This document shows positions 58,740 through 64,000 of a stretch of DNA of 64,000 bases, piece by piece. Position 1 is the stretch's first letter. Every line of letters begins with the position of its first letter. The position numbers and the translations under genes are program-made. The stretch spans positions 33,464,480 to 33,528,479 of the forward strand of contig OX463842.1 in NCBI GenBank assembly GCA_949825065.1. Direction: 5' to 3'. The DNA comes from Odontocerum albicorne (lineage: Eukaryota; Arthropoda; Insecta; Trichoptera; Odontoceridae). The notes under the pieces were generated by a model. It saw nothing but the letters and a program-made list of their open reading frames with translations, had not been told where the DNA came from and did no database searches.

Positions 58740-59860
58740 AATGACAAGTTTATTCAGGTGTATTTGTTAATATTTTGCCGAGTTTCCGAATTATCTGTAT
58801 ACCGTTACAGAGATCAAATTTAAATAAACCCTTTGCTTCATTATATGTATGTGCGTTAAATTTGAAAACGGAATACAGAATTCGAAATATATGCCGAGTC
58901 CTTTGATTTTTTTTATTCTTAATATTCTGATATTTTTCGTTCCAGGAAATAATTTTATATTCGACGAGAAAAATTCTATGATAATTTTTATATCGTCTAA
59001 CCCCAGGATAAATAAATCTCAATGAGATTTTATTACGTATGCGTACTTGTACATACTCCAAGTATATTTGAAACGAGGCTTTTATTTGTTTAGGCTGTTT
59101 CTTATATTCCAGTAATATTTTGAGAGATCTGAGATGAAATTTTCCAATTTATGATTTGACCGAAATGCCGGACGCTTCTTCTCTCAATTTAGAGATAATT
59201 TTTGGAATAAATAAGTAACAAGAAGAATAATAAAATAAACAGATACGCACCGCACCCTCTTGAAGCGGAAACGAAACCGGCAACACGTTGTAAATTGATC
59301 AACAACTCCGCGGAGGAGAAAATATTTTCTTGGCATGATATTCCGACGGCTTACGCAGTCTTCCCAAAAGGCGGAAAAACATGATTTAATGTTTCCCATA
59401 CAGATTTTATTCGGTGGGATATTTTCTTGGATTGTAGTGTAACACTTATATATTTAATTTTTTCCAACTTGTTCCGCTAGACTACGAAGAAGTTATCAAT
59501 TCGATTACTTCTGACTAGACCGACTTCCGAGAATTTTACGCCCTTTATTATTAAATTCAATTAAATATGTATTTGCTGTTTGTAAACGTAATGTTGGCAG
59601 TTTTCTGTTATTAAATTTATTTTTTGTTATTAAACTATTTTAAAATTCCAATGCTCATTACAATGCCCATATTTCGGCTGAGTACAGTCAATATTTATTC
59701 TTTTTTTGTAAAAGGAAATATTATTAATCTCTCAAAATCAGTTTTAAAACGTTTTTTTTTTTTATTCACTCTTAATAAAGATAACCATTAACACGAAACA
59801 TTTCAGTTTCCAGCCATTTTCGTACTTATAATGCAAATTAAAAGTACATATTTTTTTCAT
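58740..59860. other. Intronic stretch, one GC-richer patch
   Basis: A GC-richer segment at 59240-59390 has a minus-strand frame of 71 codons without domain similarity. No repeat match was seen. Confidence 0.45.
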
Positions 59861-60220
59861 TCAAAAGATACCCACAATTGTTTTACTTCAAATCCATTTT
59901 AGTGAAGTTATTCAAGAGATACCCACAATTGTCTTACTTCAAATCCATTTTAGTGAAGTTATTCAAAAGATACCCACAAAATTTTTACTTCAAATCCATT
60001 TTAGTGAAGTTATTCAAAAGATACCCACAATTGTTTTACTTCAAATCCATTTTAGTGAAGTTATTCAAAAGATACTCACAATTGTCTTACTTCAAATCCA
60101 TTTTAGTGAAGTTATTCAAAAGATACCCACAAAATTCTTACTTCAGATCCATTTTAGTGAAGTTATTCAAAAGATACCCACAATTGTCTTACTTCAAATC
60201 CATTTTAATGAAGTTATTCA
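59861..60220. repeat. 51-bp minisatellite with a continuous frame
   Basis: Seven copies (starts 59861, 59912, 59963, 60014, 60065, 60116, 60167) contain AAGATACCCACA, TTACTTCAAATCCATTTTAG and TGAAGTTATTC. Because 51 is divisible by 3, the + frame from 59878 stays open for 130 codons with a 17-residue repeat YFKSILVKLFKRYPQLS. The variable spot runs ATTGTTTT, ATTGTCTT, AAATTTTT and then the same three again, so the array has a 153-bp trimer order. I see no signs of a real gene (no splice sites, no flanking frame), so I call it a repeat. Confidence 0.92.
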
Positions 60221-61692
60221 AAATTATCGATCGAGGCTTAAAAACTGATATGCTAATTCCAATGAAATAAAATAATTTTTTTATATTAAAATTAAAGATA
60301 AGATATTATCTTTCGGGATTAAATGTCCAACAAAGCACCCCGATATTTGTCAACATTTTAAACGTTTTAACATTAATTTTACTTACAAAGTATAGGATAC
60401 TAAGTGTTTCTTTTGAATTATATGTCCTATAGCTACTTATTCGATATTAACTAGTATATCAAATGTGAGGTGCATAATTAAGAGAAGATTTGCATTTTTC
60501 CACATATTTGTTCTATGTAGAATATTTTAATTAAAGTAGATTTTTATTAAAATATTTCTATAGTGAAGAACTGAGTTGTGAGAGATTTGCTCATATTATG
60601 ACCAATTCTTCAACTATCCATCCATAACCAACAACACTTTATAGTTTTTTTATCAATAACCAATATCTCACACAAACCACCCCATCTCAATCTTCATTAT
60701 ATTCATAATTTAAAGCACCTGTATACTAAATTCCCAACATCCAATGTCATTGAACAGAGTATGGTGGCCATGGTTCACTATAATTCCTTATTTTTGCCTT
60801 GTAGTTTCTTAATTATATGATTACAGTCAAAAAAATAAAACAACAATTGTATTTCTCCAAGGCCAAGCAATTTATTTGTATAATTCCTCTAAATATTATT
60901 GGTCAACGCAATAATTCTACTTTCTTAAAATATACTTCTATTCCATTTATGTTAGAGGCGTCCAATGTTCGTACATATTCCCGTCACCGCTGAATTCTGA
61001 ATTCTCTCTCTTAGATTCATTGAAGTGGTTGGCTAGATAATGAAAATGTTATCATGTATATGTATATACGTGCAGCACGGTGAATATTGACGGAACCTGG
61101 CTTGGGCCCGGCATTCTCAGGCGTACTCCCGTTTTGATTTCACCTCTAATATATCTTGCGGCCGTGAGGGTTAAGTCTTCGGTAGTCCGCAAAATCTTCC
61201 CCGGTCACGTTTCAACAATCCACTCCCCCTTCCCTCTGCCACACTCAGTCCACCTGACTAGGCTCTCTCGCTCAGGAGGGAAAGCTGAATATTTGTTATA
61301 TTGTGTGCCTTGCTTGTTTGAAAGGGAGTACTTTACGAACTAAACGACTTTAACGTGGATGGACTTAATTTTATTTTTAAATTAATATTTTTGGCATTCC
61401 CAAGGACTTAAATATAAAAATGAAAATGCAAAGTTGTGCCTTTTCATATATTTTTAGCAAGATTTTTGTTATTTTGAAGAATTGTTTCGTGATCAATAAG
61501 TATCAGTCCTAAAAATATGTGTTTTGATACGTGATTTTCTTTTTTTATCATTAGAATTAAATGATGTTACGAAGAGTTAAGTTGAACTATAGGCATTGGT
61601 AAAATTTATGTATATGTCTTAAAATCCCATTTTATATGTGTAACTCGTTAAATCAGTTTTATGATGTGCAATAAAAAGGACATCTACATACA
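60221..61692. other. Intronic stretch with one GC-richer patch
   Basis: The segment 61070-61330 is clearly GC-richer (GGCTTGGGCCCGGCATTC, CTTGCGGCCGTGAGGG) with an 87-codon + frame that matches nothing known to me. The rest is AT-rich and featureless. Confidence 0.45.
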
Positions 61693-61694
61693 TA

Positions 61695-62988
61695 CGAGGG
61701 TGGTCCGATAAGTACTTACCCTACAAAAGAATAACAAAATTTTTGGAAAAGTGGTGATTTATTTCTCAACATAACCTCCTTTGAGTTCGATGCACTTGAC
61801 CCAGCGGTGCTCCAACTTCTTTAACCCGTCTAAAAAATACGTTTTCTAGAGGTCTGCAAAGTAGGCCTCCGTGGCGGCAATAACCTCCTCATTCGACTCA
61901 AATTTCTGCCCTGCGAGTGACTTTTTCAAATTTGGAAACAAAAAGAAGTCGCACGGGGCCAAATCCGGAGAATACGGTGGATGGGGCAGCAGTTCGTAGC
62001 CTAGTTCTACCAATTTGGCCGTGGCGACGGCGGAGGTGTGAGCCGGTGCGTTGTCATGATGGAAGAGCACTTTTTTCTTCGCTAAATGGGGCCGTTTTTT
62101 CTGCAATTCGGCGTCGAATCGGCCCAATAATTCGGCATAGTAGAGCCCTGTGACTGTTTTGCCCTTCTCCAGGAAGTCGATGTAGATCACACCTTTTGAA
62201 TCCCAGAAAACGGTGGGCATCACCTTTTCGGCCGATAGGACAGTCTTCGCCTTCTTCGGAGCACGTTCGCCGGGTGAATTCCACTGTTTCGACTGTTCCT
62301 TGGTCTCGGGTGTGTACCAGTGTATCCATGTTTCGTCGACGGTCACGAAACGACGCAGAAACTCCTTCGGATTGCACTTAAACATCATCAAACACTGCTC
62401 TGAAGTGGTCTCACGGTTGCGCTTGTTGTCCGGAGTGAGCAAACTCGGCACCCATCGCGCCGACAGCTTTCTCATGCCCAATACTTCATGCAGGATATGA
62501 CCCACGCGGTCTTTTGAGATGCCTACTGTCTCAGCTATCTCGCGCACCTTCAATCGGCGGTCTGCCAATACGAGACCGTGGATTTTTGTCCCGTTATCCT
62601 CCGTGGTAGCCGTTTTCGGGGCACCTGGGCGTGGCTCATCAAAAACCGACGTGCGACCACGTTGAAACTCGTTAAACCAATTTTTGACGGTCGCCATCGA
62701 AGGAGAAGAGTCACCGTACACAGCATCCAAGCGCTCTTTGATTTCGCTGCGCGATTTCCGTTTCAAAAACAAGAATCGAATCACCGACCGATATTGCTCT
62801 TTTTCCATTTTTCTCAAATCCGCGGACACGCTCGCTTCCACACGCGGTCAAAACAAAATTACGTGTCCGATTCGGCTGAAATTTTGACAGTAGCTGTCAA
62901 CAAGAATGTACTACGTGATAAAAAAAATTGCTCTTGCGATAGTGGTGTCATCGGGCGGTGAGGCTAAGTACTTATCGGACCGCCCTCG
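61695..62988 (-). mobile_element. Near-complete mariner (irritans-type), 1294 bp
   Basis: The terminal inverted repeats match at 26 of 28 positions (CGAGGGTGGTCCGATAAGTA on the left; the complement of the right starts CGAGGGCGGTCCGATAAGTA). They are flanked by the TA target duplication at 61693-61694 and 62989-62990. The whole element is present, with one transposase frame on the minus strand. It is much GC-richer than the surrounding DNA. This is the freshest transposon in the window. Confidence 0.97.
61759..62841 (-). pseudogene. Mariner transposase, full length but for one nonsense codon
   Basis: The D,D34D transposase cuts and pastes mariner DNA at TA sites in the nucleus. The frame starts MEASVSADLRKMEKEQYRSV at 62841. 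Residues 15-60 form the first helix-turn-helix (IRFLFLKRKSRSEIKERL). The linker motif WVPSLLTPD is at about 130 and the catalytic residues are D169 (VTVDETWIHWYTPE), D263 (HHDNAPAHTS) and D298 (YSPDLAPCDFFLF), with 34 residues between the last two. A TAG at 61846-61848 (codon 332) stops it, but the frame continues past it through KKLEHRWVKCIELKGGYVEK to TAA 61759-61761. The product truncated at 331 residues would lack the last 28 or so residues, so activity is doubtful. No frameshift is present. The usual family length is about 345-350 residues. Confidence 0.95.
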
Positions 62989-62990
62989 TA

Positions 62991-63582
62991 CATTGCCATC
63001 CATATTGATGTTTAAGCCTATATCCATGTGTTGTGTATATAATCAAGTTTTTAAATATCCTGGATAGAAAAAAAGATTATTGTTTTAGTGTGTTAAATGA
63101 TCTTTATTTAATATGGCGAGCTAATTTCCAAACAAGAATCTCTTTGTTCCAACGATAAGTGTTATGAGTATACATTAGTACAAAACACTTCTAAAAATCT
63201 TGACAAGAAATTATTTACTTTATCGGCTTCGCTGACTTAGTACTGATGAATTTTCCACATATTCGTAGAATATAATATGTCGAAATAAATTGAGTTTCTA
63301 TTGCTCTTTCTTTTCCAAACTTACAAAGAAGCGGTACAAATTTGAATTCAGTCATTTTCTTGCGGTATGTTCTCTTCCATAGATTTTGAAATGTTAAATA
63401 TTGGTTGATGCAAAAGTTATGACCGTTTTTTATGATCCTAGGTAAAAAAAATCCCAGGTAAGAAATGATGAATAGTATCTTCTTTTAAATGATTCCATTG
63501 TATAAAGGATGCTTTCCCTCTACTTTCTATTCAGTTTTGGCCTGGCCAGAGTACAGTGAAGAGCCCTTGTATTTTTTCAAAA
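62991..63582. other. Intronic stretch between two mariners
   Basis: AT-rich, with no feature recognised. Confidence 0.5.
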
Positions 63583-64000
63583 TGTCGGTCGATAAAGTGC
63601 ATTTACGTCATTGTTTACTTTATGAATTCTGTAAAGACCATACCGCGAGTGTGGCAACCAAAAACATTGCAAGTGTATGGAGCAGATGTCGTCAAAGTTC
63701 GACAGGTACGAAGATGGTTTACAAAATTCCGATCTGGGGATTTTTCACTAATTGTTTTTCACTAATTTTTCACTATTTTGTATTTTGAACTCTTGGAACG
63801 CAATCAGACAATTACAACAGAACGATATTGTCAGCAATTATCCAAATTGAACATCGCCCTTCAAAAGGATAGACCAGAATTGGTAAACAGAAAATGGGGT
63901 AGTGCTTCATCACGACAACGCGCGACCACATGGGGCTATGATGACCCAACACCAGCTAAATGAGTTGAATTGGGGTGATATCAAGCATCTACCGTATTCT
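63583..64000 (+). mobile_element. Mariner (cecropia-like), internally deleted, cut by window end
   Basis: The transposase N-terminus MSVDKVHLRHCLLYEFCKD (63583), frameshifted to VYGADVVKVRQVRRWFTKFR and SGDFSL, is the helix-turn-helix half. A deletion then removes the middle including the first catalytic D. The sequence resumes near 63780 with FELLERNQTITTERYCQQLS, LNIALQKDRPELVNRK and, in another frame, VLHHDNARPHG (second D) and TQHQLNELNWGDIKHLPYS at the window edge. The third D would lie just outside. Confidence 0.85.

Larger units (their letters stand above)
31387..64000 (+). other. kug: Probable large intron of the Fat-like cadherin gene (extends past window)
   Basis: The interval starts at the GT of a good donor (G/GTAATA). 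I found no further cadherin segment (DxNDNxP, DRE, GxI) in the readable frames to the window end, although exons under about 60 codons could be missed. If correct, the intron is at least 32.6 kb and is loaded with the transposable elements listed below. All their orientations are relative to the window. Confidence 0.6.

Noticed and set aside
59878..60270. 130-codon open frame across the 51-bp minisatellite as a real protein
   Set aside because: The frame is open only because the unit length is a multiple of three. There is no supporting gene structure.
62054..62961. Several open frames on both strands across the mariner at 61695
   Set aside because: They are shadows of the 360-codon transposase frame in GC-richer DNA.

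Overview
This window looks like one piece of an insect nuclear chromosome, roughly two-thirds A+T by eye. It holds one host protein-coding exon in a sea of decayed transposable elements. The insect reading rests on the mixture of mariner (D,D34D), Tc1-like and RTE/CR1-like elements, tRNA-derived SINEs, satellite arrays, and a cadherin exon of the Fat-like (Drosophila kugelei/fat2, vertebrate FAT1) type. I cannot fix the order. Hemiptera is only a guess from the flavour of the mobile elements.

The host gene is on the + strand. A splice acceptor at 28010-28011 opens an exon with a 35-nt 5' UTR piece. The exon then runs as one open reading frame from ATG 28047 to a phase-1 donor at 31386/31387. 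It encodes the signal peptide and the first nine and a half extracellular cadherin repeats of a Fat-like protocadherin, 1113 complete codons. No later cadherin exon was recognised, so the next intron probably runs to the window end (at least 32.6 kb). At least the 28 kb upstream holds no recognised coding exon and is probably intron or 5' flank.

Left of the exon (1-28 kb): a 74-bp satellite; a Tc1/mariner-superfamily element split by a reverse-transcriptase (RT) fragment; a broken irritans-type mariner; a second fragment of the first transposase family; several RT fragments of different families; three tRNA-like heads; a CR1-like 3' tail; a ~300-bp dimeric tandem array; a SINE; and an internally deleted mariner. 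Right of it (31.4-64 kb): a 1.42-kb DNA transposon with GGGTGTCCC termini and a rare type of transposase N-terminus; an RTE-like RT pseudogene with one stop and a 69-bp array at its 3' end; a two-copy SINE family; a Tc1-like DD34E element; a mariner-derived MITE touching another mariner; a 51-bp coding-length minisatellite; one almost intact 1.29-kb irritans-type mariner; and a cecropia-like mariner cut by the window end. One RT family recurs as at least nine truncated pieces on both strands.

The most interesting hidden signal is the octamer TACGAGTA (or TACTCGTA). I count it 24 times, about ten times my rough expectation. In one clear case it is an exact 6-bp insertion at a TA in one arm of an otherwise matching inverted repeat, and a second case in an RT copy is supportive. 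This is what excision footprints of a TA-targeting transposon with CGAG termini (Minos-like) would look like.
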